Source: Coemansia sp. RSA 1804
Taxonomy: Eukaryota; Kickxellomycota; Kickxellomycetes; Kickxellales; Kickxellaceae
Length of the DNA: 10,720 bases
Direction: 5' to 3'
NCBI GenBank assembly: GCA_027578815.1
Contig: JANBTH010000842.1
Span: 1-10,720, forward strand
Shown: positions 1 through 5,545 of the stretch, piece by piece
Numbering within the stretch: the first letter of the stretch is position 1
Layout of the letters: every line of letters begins with the position of its first letter
The notes under the pieces: model-generated
Seen by the model: the letters and a program-made list of their open reading frames with translations, nothing else
Database searches by the model: none
Told to the model about the DNA's origin: nothing
Made by a program: the position numbers and the translations under genes

Positions 1-401
1 CCGCCAGCCCAGTTGATCACAACATCCGACTCGCCGTGATTGATTCGCTTGGCTCCAGCAATCGATCCGCCTGCTGAAATCGAGCAGAACTCGTACACCC
101 CGTCAAACGCTGGGCAGTCATGCAGCGGCAGGAAGCAGTCGCTGTACGTCGGCATCATCTCTGCCAGCTCTGGTGTGACGCGCCGCAGATACTCAATATA
201 GTCGTCGGTGTGGAAGCGGGTCATTTCAAGGGCCGTGGCTCGTGGCGGACAGATCACATCCATCTTCTTGTCAAGTCCATAAGCCGTGACAATGCTGTGT
301 GCCATACGGATCCTGAACGGCTTCATGCAGTGGTCGTATCCGTAGTTGTAGTTTCCGACCTCGCTGTCGTAAAAGTAGGCTACACGCTTGTTCCATCCCA
401 T
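1..401 (-). CDS. Class I histone deacetylase, Rpd3-like, N-terminal part (runs off left edge)
   Basis: The reverse strand from the ATG at 401 reads 133 codons to the window edge without a stop. The translation starts MGWNKRVAYFYDSEVGNYNY and matches the start of the class I HDAC fold: RVAYFYD, VGNY-YG, MKP-RIRMAHS, YGL-KKM, FHTDDYIEYLRRVTP, DCP-FDG, CSIS-GGS and NWAG. The wording is closest to Rpd3 (RVAYFYD, RIRMAHS, RVTP, CSIS) rather than Hos2/HDAC3. In the family these enzymes remove acetyl groups from histone lysines, using zinc, inside Sin3-type corepressor complexes in the nucleus. The zinc ligands and tandem catalytic histidines lie beyond the edge, so activity cannot be judged. D95, equivalent to human HDAC1 D99 that holds the substrate backbone, is present. 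Several usually invariant rim residues differ: the GHPMKPHR stretch reads DHCMKPFR here. The start has a good context (A at -3, G at +4). Confidence in the family is high; whether this is the main Rpd3 or a diverged paralogue is open. Confidence 0.9.
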   Translation of the reverse strand, partial: MGWNKRVAYFYDSEVGNYNYGYDHCMKPFRIRMAHSIVTAYGLDKKMDVICPPRATALEMTRFHTDDYIEYLRRVTPELAEMMPTYSDCFLPLHDCPAFDGVYEFCSISAGGSIAGAKRINHGESDVVINWAG

Positions 402-1051
402 TGTGACGACGAGATAGATAGAGGCTGGCTTCGTAGCTGTTGTGTATAGATGAACGGATGGCGGTTAGATAGAATCGAGTGTAAGAACAAGAACAAGAAC
501 AAGAACAAGAAGAAACAGATAAATAGATAGTGTATTCAATGTCGGATGATGCAAAAAGTAAAATAAAAAAGTTAAATAAAGCGATAGCAGAGGGAAGAAA
601 AGAGAAGGAAGGATGCATTCATTCCTCTGGCAAAGAAAGGAATTGTCAAGAGCCGAAGCTGAAGCAGAAGCTGGGGAGGGAGAGAAGAAGGAAAAGGCCA
701 ACCCAGATCAATGTGGAGAAGCAGAAACTAATCACCAGAGGAATCAGTCCAATTCCAACCTGGCTCCCTTTGAAAAAGAGGTTTTGGTTTCGTGCAGCCA
801 ATGCGCGCTGTTCGGCGAATGGCCCAGCGGAGAATGACGCTAGTGGGATTATACGTGCTATTTTAAAAGTAGACGATGTTGTTGTAGATGAGTCTTGTTT
901 CAGCACACAGACCTATTCATGTATGTTGCGTCCTGCTGTCTAGCCAGCCGTGTTTTGGCAGCCAACAAACCCTCCCCACTTTACAATAAGCAACTGCAGT
1001 CAGACTCGACGCTAGTAGTAGCTGCCGAGGATGAGAGAGTAAAGCAGCAGG
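402..1051. other. Gene-free stretch: HDAC leader/promoter and WDR55 3' flank
   Basis: About 650 bp lie between the HDAC start and the WDR55 stop. The part near 470-720 is purine-rich on the plus strand and contains a GAACAA repeat. A CCAAT motif lies near 799-803 on the plus strand. Open frames exist on both strands here (for example a plus frame at 530-943), but they are low-complexity Lys/Arg/Glu-rich or Ser/Phe/Leu-rich products of the skewed composition and match nothing I recognise. I see no tRNA or other RNA gene. Confidence 0.5.
485..508. repeat. GAACAA hexamer tandem repeat, 4 copies
   Basis: Four perfect GAACAA units (TTGTTC on the coding strand of the HDAC) sit 84 bp upstream of the HDAC start codon, probably in its leader or core promoter. 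Confidence 0.9.
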
Positions 1052-2632
1052 CTAGAGGCCAGAAAAGAAAGACTTTGTCTTCTTGGACTTGTTTGGATTC
1101 CCGCGCACCGACTCCAAAGGAGCAACCACCGCCATGCGAGCCTTGCGCTTGGCCTTTTGCTTCTCTCGCTTGCTCAGCTTCCGCTTCTTGGGATTTGTCG
1201 CACCAGCAGCATCGGAGTCGGCATCGTCGTCTGAGCTGCCCCAGCCATCGCTTTCGTTGTGCGCTGCGTCCTTATCTTCTGCAGATGGTGCGGAAGGCTT
1301 TATTAAAATGGATGTGGTGGTTGCTTGCATGTCAACGATGTCTTTGTTTTCTTCATCTTCGTCTTTCCTGGCCTCCTCTGCTTCGCTATCACCGTCATCG
1401 CCGTCGATATCAACCTCTGAGCCGTCATCACTGTCGGAAGGGCCGCCAGCAGAAACAATAGCAGCAGCAGAAGCTTCTACAAGAGAGCCGCCATCCCTGC
1501 GCTTCAGCTCGCTGACATCGGAGTAGCCATCAATGTCAATGTCAATGTCAATGTCAGCATCATCATCATCGTCTTCTTCTTCTTCTTCGGGATCGGTGGC
1601 ATTGCCCTCGCCAATCTCCTTGCTTATGCGAATAGCCATCTCCTGCACATTGAAGCCGTCACCATTAGAGTCAGCCGCGTCATTGGTGTCCGGTTCATCG
1701 TCGTTGGAGGCATCGCTGCCATCGTGGAATATATATCCAATGTCCCAGAAATGCACCGAATGGTCGTGTGAGCATGACGCCAGCCACTCTTGGTCGTGAC
1801 TAAGAACAATCTTCTCAACAGGCAGAGCTTGGTGGTCGCCAGCAACACCAACTAGTCTGTGCGGAAAGAGCTGAACAATTCGCAGCAGACCATCGCTGGA
1901 CCCGGTGACACAGAGATCCTCAGTGAGCTTGCAAATAGTGTCAATGCTCTGTGGATGGCCGGGGAAACGATCGCTGACATCGCCAAACTGGCCATATGAG
2001 AAGATCCCAAGTACTCCAGCAGTCTCGCCAACGACTACCTTTGAGCCATTGCGCATCAGTGCTATTGAAAGCAGCTCATCGTCCTGGTTTGCCGAGACCT
2101 GAAACGGCTTGGCCTTGCGCACATCGTACACCGACAAGCACCCGTCGCCGCTTGTTGTCAGCAAGTGCCGCTTGGCCTCATTGAACACCATGTCTGAGAT
2201 ATAGTCGACGTGTTCCGAATACACAAACGCAGGCTTGCTCTTGCGTACATCCCACAGCTTGACGCTTCCGGCCTCATCGCCCGTCGCCATAATCTGCTCG
2301 TTGACGTAGTGGATCAGATTAAGCGGCTTATCATGCGCACCGTTGATGCGCATTGTCTCCTTGCCACTCTCGACATCGACCGCAGCCCACGACTTGTCCT
2401 TGGAGGCCGAATACAGCAGCGATCCGTCGCCGCTGAAGCAGACCGACCGGCACGACTTGCGATGTGTACGCTGGCGAAGCAGACGCTCGTTCCCTTCAAC
2501 TGCGTAGCGATGTACGAATACGTGGCCCGTGATAAGAGAACTTGCCACAAGGCTGGTCTTCGGATTGAAGGCAACGTCAACCACGGGTTCCTTGAACCGC
2601 AGGGGCTTTGGCCTCTCAACGCTATCATCCAT
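1052..2632 (-). CDS. JIP5: WDR55 / Jip5 WD-repeat protein, ribosome biogenesis
   Basis: This 526-residue protein has a WD-repeat propeller at about residues 15-300, a long acidic low-complexity linker at about 303-475, and a basic tail at about 480-526. Wording shared with animal WDR55 includes CRSVCFSGDG, SASKDK, ATGDEAGSVKLWD, LLTTSGDGCLSVYD, SDRF, TGSSDGLLRIVQLFPHRLVG, and a C-terminal FFSGL resembling the FFAGL of human WDR55. In the family, WDR55/Jip5 is a nucleolar protein needed for rRNA processing and large-subunit production. KKRKLSKREKQKAKRKAR near residues 482-499 is a plausible nuclear/nucleolar localisation signal. The ATG at 2632 has A at -3 and G at +4 and starts just before the first blade, so no upstream extension is needed. 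The linker is longer than in human WDR55 and holds an Asp-Ile repeat. The gene is head to head with the PA2G4 homologue. Function is inferred from orthology. Confidence 0.93.
   Translation of the reverse strand: MDDSVERPKPLRFKEPVVDVAFNPKTSLVASSLITGHVFVHRYAVEGNERLLRQRTHRKSCRSVCFSGDGSLLYSASKDKSWAAVDVESGKETMRINGAHDKPLNLIHYVNEQIMATGDEAGSVKLWDVRKSKPAFVYSEHVDYISDMVFNEAKRHLLTTSGDGCLSVYDVRKAKPFQVSANQDDELLSIALMRNGSKVVVGETAGVLGIFSYGQFGDVSDRFPGHPQSIDTICKLTEDLCVTGSSDGLLRIVQLFPHRLVGVAGDHQALPVEKIVLSHDQEWLASCSHDHSVHFWDIGYIFHDGSDASNDDEPDTNDAADSNGDGFNVQEMAIRISKEIGEGNATDPEEEEEDDDDDADIDIDIDIDGYSDVSELKRRDGGSLVEASAAAIVSAGGPSDSDDGSEVDIDGDDGDSEAEEARKDEDEENKDIVDMQATTTSILIKPSAPSAEDKDAAHNESDGWGSSDDDADSDAAGATNPKKRKLSKREKQKAKRKARMAVVAPLESVRGNPNKSKKTKSFFSGL
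1532..1555 (-). repeat. AATGTC hexamer repeat inside WDR55, encoding (Ile-Asp)n
   Basis: Four perfect AATGTC units on the plus strand read as GACATT on the coding strand. They encode the alternating Asp-Ile run at residues 360-368 of the acidic linker. The adjoining CAT/TCT triplet runs (about 1558-1588) encode Asp and Glu tracts. Six-base units keep the frame, so copy-number change would be tolerated. Confidence 0.9.
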
Positions 2633-2651
2633 GATGCTGTTTTGCTGTGGA

Positions 2652-2687
2652 GATGCTGATGCTGATGCTGATGCCGATGCCGATGCG
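2652..2687. repeat. GATGCT/GATGCC hexamer repeat, 6 imperfect copies
   Basis: Three GATGCT units are followed by two GATGCC and one GATGCG. The repeat ends about 20 bp upstream of the WDR55 ATG, so it is probably in the 5' leader. On the WDR55 sense strand it reads as GCATC units and contains no ATG. Confidence 0.9.
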
Positions 2688-3032
2688 GCAGATAGACTCT
2701 AACAAAAAGATGTCTGAATAAACGCGGTGGAGGAGGCAAAGAAGAGGCAAGAAAGAAAGAAGAAAGGAAAAAGGGGAAGGGAAAACGAACGCCCTTTTTT
2801 TCGAACAAGCTCGATGTAATGCAACAACGTCGAACAAAGGAAAAAGCATGCTCAAATTAGATCTGATAATGGGATTAAGGAATTTCTGTGTGGGGGGATT
2901 TTTTCTCTTGGAAAAAGCTTTTTTTTATATATTTTCTGTGGATCGGTTTGGTTTTGCCAGTTTGTTTCCTTGTCCGCCTGTTTGTCTGTCTGTCTGGTAT
3001 TGTTAGCACTAGCCAAAAGCATACTCTGCACA

Positions 3033-3042
3033 TATTATAAAC
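3033..3042 (+). promoter_or_regulatory. TATA-like element upstream of the PA2G4 homologue
   Basis: TATTATAAAC lies about 60 bp upstream of the start codon at 3101 in otherwise mixed sequence. Position and composition suit a core promoter element; this is inference only. Confidence 0.3.
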
Positions 3043-3100
3043 ACAGCCGCATCGGCAGCAACCATACGCCCGCTCACCCGCCTTATCAATAATACTCGAG

Positions 3101-4267
3101 ATGAGTAGCAGCAACAGCGACAACAACATCGACACAAAGTACTACTCTTCGTCGGCCATCGTCAGCGAGGTGCTTGCGCTGGTGCAAGGCGTGGCGGTTC
3201 CCGGCATGTCGGTGGGCGCACTCTGCAGCTACGGCGATGCACTGGTGGAGGCGTACACACAGTCAGTGCACCGCAAGGAGCAGACGATTGAGCGCGGAGT
3301 GTCGGTGCCAACCACAGTGTCTGTAAACAGAATCATCCAGAACCACTCGCCAGCACCGAACGACGACTATGTTCTGAGTGAAGGCGATGTGGTGAAGATT
3401 GAGATTGGAGCGCACATTGACGGGTTTGTTGCATCGGCAGCACACACGGTGGTGGCCACAAGCGTGCCCAGCGCAACAGTGACTGATCGGCGCGCAGACG
3501 TTATCAGCGCAGCGTACTACGCAGGCGAGGTGGCAGCGCGTATGCTTCGGCCGGGACTGTCGCCGCGCAGCCTGGTCAAGGCAGTCGGGCTTGTTGCCAG
3601 CGGCTTTGGATGCACTGTGGCCGAGGACACATACACATGCCAAATCGACAGATTTGTGCTTGCTGGACAGACGACGTTTGCAACCAGATTCAATCCAGAT
3701 CTGTTTGCGCCCGATGTCACATTCGAGACCGGCGAGGTCTACACCGTCGACTGCACACTGAGCACCGGCGACGGAGTTGCGCGCGCAAGCGACCACGATC
3801 CATCGATCTACCAGCGCGACGTCAATCGCCAGTACTCGCTTAAGCTGCGCACATCGCGCGCGCTCTTCTCAGAGGTATGCAGGACCCGCTCGGTGTTTCC
3901 GTTCCTGATGCGCAGCGTCGCTGGCGATAACCAGACGCTCAGAGCCGGCGTTAGCGAGTGCGTGCGGTCGCAGCTCCTGGTGCCGTTTGCTGTGACTGTC
4001 GACAAGAGCGCTGGCGACGTATTCGTGGCCCAGTTCAAGCTCACTGTGCTCTGCAACTACACCGGTCCCGTGCGGCTCACGCGCCAGCCGCAGATGCCAA
4101 GCGTCAGGTCGACCACTGCCATTCCGCCCGAGTCCGAGATCGGCCAGATCCTTGCGCTGGACTGTGCGCAGGCCGAGCTTCCCGAGCTCCCGCGCCTCAA
4201 GACGCGCGTGAATGCGCCCGTGGCCCAGCGCGTGGCTGGTGCCTCCGCTGCAATGGATCTTTCCTGA
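3101..4267 (+). CDS. PA2G4/Ebp1-type M24 pseudo-peptidase (proliferation-associated 2G4 homologue)
   Basis: This 388-residue protein has the methionine-aminopeptidase-like fold and wording of Ebp1/PA2G4 and fission yeast Cdb4: KEQTIERGVSVPTTVSVNRIIQNHSP (residues 59-84), EGDVVKIEIGAHIDGFVASAAHT, YQRDVNRQYSLKLRTSRALFSEV (237-259) and DVFVAQFKLTVL. In the family it is a non-enzymatic ribosome-associated, RNA-binding growth factor related to the 60S export factor Arx1. By alignment from memory to MetAP2, none of the five metal ligands keeps its MetAP2 identity: E101 and S112 replace two Asp, C180 replaces His, D217 replaces Glu and K313 replaces Glu. A peptidase role is therefore very unlikely. 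The Lys-rich tail of animal PA2G4 is missing; the last 35 residues are Ala/Pro/Leu-rich and end in AMDLS. The start has G at -3 and precedes the usual N-terminal helix. The gene is divergent from WDR55, another ribosome-biogenesis gene. Confidence 0.88.
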   Translation: MSSSNSDNNIDTKYYSSSAIVSEVLALVQGVAVPGMSVGALCSYGDALVEAYTQSVHRKEQTIERGVSVPTTVSVNRIIQNHSPAPNDDYVLSEGDVVKIEIGAHIDGFVASAAHTVVATSVPSATVTDRRADVISAAYYAGEVAARMLRPGLSPRSLVKAVGLVASGFGCTVAEDTYTCQIDRFVLAGQTTFATRFNPDLFAPDVTFETGEVYTVDCTLSTGDGVARASDHDPSIYQRDVNRQYSLKLRTSRALFSEVCRTRSVFPFLMRSVAGDNQTLRAGVSECVRSQLLVPFAVTVDKSAGDVFVAQFKLTVLCNYTGPVRLTRQPQMPSVRSTTAIPPESEIGQILALDCAQAELPELPRLKTRVNAPVAQRVAGASAAMDLS

Positions 4268-4492
4268 GCAGATGGTTCTTGGATGGATGGATGGATGGAT
4301 GGATATCGTAGACGGTTCACTCTCAAACAGCCCTTTTTCTTGGATGCAGCTTTTTGATTGCACTTTTTCCCATCCTTGTTTCTCTATCTCGCTCATAGCT
4401 CTTTATTTCTCGTTCTTACAAAAAGCGCACCTCTTTTTATTACCATATCGGCTTTTGGTTTTGGTTTTGCTCCTGGTCCGGCTCCCTTCCAC
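4268..4492 (+). other. Short intergenic region: PA2G4 3' flank and T-rich TatD leader
   Basis: The stretch holds a GGAT microsatellite, then a pyrimidine-rich tract (about 4327-4490) typical of a fungal promoter or leader. The frame of the TatD gene stays open upstream to an ATG at 4358, adding 45 hydrophobic residues whose composition follows the T-rich DNA. I treat it as leader. Confidence 0.5.
4281..4304. repeat. GGAT tetramer microsatellite, 6 copies
   Basis: Six perfect GGAT units begin 13 bp after the PA2G4-homologue stop codon, probably in its 3' UTR. Confidence 0.92.
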
Positions 4493-5476
4493 ATGCACAG
4501 AAGGCTGGTTGCGCGAAGCATGCGGATTATTGACATTGGCGCAAACCTCACGGATCCCGTGTTCCGGGGAAAGTACCGCGGAAAGCAGGCGCACGACGAC
4601 GACCTTGGCGTTGTTCTGCAGCGCGCCCGGGCGGCCGGCGTGGAGCGTATGATGGTTACCGGCGGAAGCTTGCACGAGAGCAAAGAAGCAATAGACCTCT
4701 GTCGCCAGCACCAGGATCTGTTCGCAACAGCTGGATGCCATCCAACGCGCACCAGCGAGGTCGATGGCCACCCGGGCGGCGCAGACGCATACTTTGCTGG
4801 GCTGCGCGACCTTATCCTCAGCAACAAGGACAAGATCGTCGCGGTTGGCGAGTGCGGCCTCGATTACGACCGTCTGCACTTCTCCGACAAGCCAACGCAG
4901 AACAAGTACTTTCTGCGCCATTTTGACCTAGCCGAGGCAACTGGTCTGCCACTGTTCCTCCACGACCGGAACACGGGCGGTGAATTTGCTGCGGTTCTGA
5001 AGCAAAACCGGCACAGGTTCTCCACCGGCGTTGTGCACTCGTTCACCGGCACCGCTGAGGAGCTGCGCGAGCTGCTGGCGCTCGGGTTGTATATTGGTGT
5101 CAATGGGTGTTCGCTGAAAACCGACGATAACCTCGCGGCCGTCAAGCTCATCCCTGTGGACCGCCTGATGATCGAGACCGACTGCCCTTACTGCGAGATC
5201 CGCCCCACTCACGCCAGCCATAAGCTCCTGGACCCTGCTGGAGTCGCCTCGTGGGTCGCGCCTGACGCAAAGCGCAAGGAGCGCTGGTGCAGCGACTCCA
5301 TGGTAAAGAGCCGCAACGAGCCCTGCACCATTCGGCTGGTGCTTCAGGCCGTTGCAAAGCTGCTCGCCATCGACGAAGCTGAGCTTGCGGCGCGCATGTT
5401 CGAAAACACGTGCAAAGTGTTCTTCCCCGGAACCACTCATGACAGCAAGCTAGAGCTAGATACACCGGCTCAATAA
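4493..5476 (+). CDS. TATDN1: TatD-family metal-dependent nuclease, TATDN1 type
   Basis: This 327-residue protein (from the chosen start) is a TIM-barrel TatD hydrolase. It matches human TATDN1 along its length: IDIGANLTDPVFRGKYRG (residues 13-30), GCHPTR, VAVGECGLDYDR, LFLHDRN, VVHSFTGT, YIGVNGCSLKT, LMIETDCPYC, RNEPC and KVFFPG. Likely metal and catalytic residues are E120, H157, H182 and D230; the HxH of bacterial YcfH-type members is absent, as expected for this subgroup. Family members are Mg-dependent DNases (3'-5' exonuclease/endonuclease) implicated in DNA fragmentation and repair. The start is uncertain. ATG 4520 gives MRIIDIG, closest to the family, with A at -3. ATG 4493 adds nine basic residues. 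ATG 4358 adds a 45-residue hydrophobic leader. The C-terminus extends about 15 residues past the conserved FFPG. The gene converges on its right-hand neighbour. Confidence 0.93.
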   Translation: MHRRLVARSMRIIDIGANLTDPVFRGKYRGKQAHDDDLGVVLQRARAAGVERMMVTGGSLHESKEAIDLCRQHQDLFATAGCHPTRTSEVDGHPGGADAYFAGLRDLILSNKDKIVAVGECGLDYDRLHFSDKPTQNKYFLRHFDLAEATGLPLFLHDRNTGGEFAAVLKQNRHRFSTGVVHSFTGTAEELRELLALGLYIGVNGCSLKTDDNLAAVKLIPVDRLMIETDCPYCEIRPTHASHKLLDPAGVASWVAPDAKRKERWCSDSMVKSRNEPCTIRLVLQAVAKLLAIDEAELAARMFENTCKVFFPGTTHDSKLELDTPAQ

Positions 5477-5521
5477 TCCTCCTCTTCTTCTTCTCCATCT
5501 CGCAGTACATCCTCACAACTA

Positions 5522-5531
5522 AATAAATAAA
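5522..5531 (+). terminator. Candidate polyadenylation signal for the TatD gene
   Basis: Two overlapping AATAAA hexamers lie about 45-55 bp after the TatD stop codon and just before the convergent neighbour's stop, the expected place for 3'-end formation. Confidence 0.45.
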
Positions 5532-5545
5532 CAAAATCCACTCCT

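Larger units (their letters stand above)
2633..3100. promoter_or_regulatory. Divergent promoter region shared by WDR55 and the PA2G4 homologue
   Basis: The 468 bp between two divergent start codons must hold both promoters. Visible features are a hexamer repeat next to the WDR55 start, a purine-rich block at about 2726-2785, T-runs near 2794-2801, 2899-2905 and 2921-2928, a short TGTC run near 2983-2996, and a TATA-like AT block upstream of PA2G4. By eye I find no exact copy of the yeast ribosome-biogenesis PAC (GCGATGAG) or RRPE motifs. Open frames here are composition artefacts. Confidence 0.6.

Noticed and set aside
530..943. Plus-strand open frame of 137 codons
   Set aside because: Rich in Lys, Arg and Glu from purine-skewed DNA, no recognisable motif, and opposing frames are equally open.
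895..1526. Plus-strand open frames of 147-188 codons antisense to WDR55
   Set aside because: They mirror the acidic, Ser/Asp-rich WDR55 linker; the minus frame has clear homology.
3869..4396. Minus-strand open frame of 175 codons antisense to the PA2G4 homologue
   Set aside because: Shadow of the real plus-strand gene in GC-ending codons; no motif of its own.
4928..5440. Minus-strand open frame of 170 codons antisense to the TatD gene
   Set aside because: Shadow of a well-supported TatD coding region.
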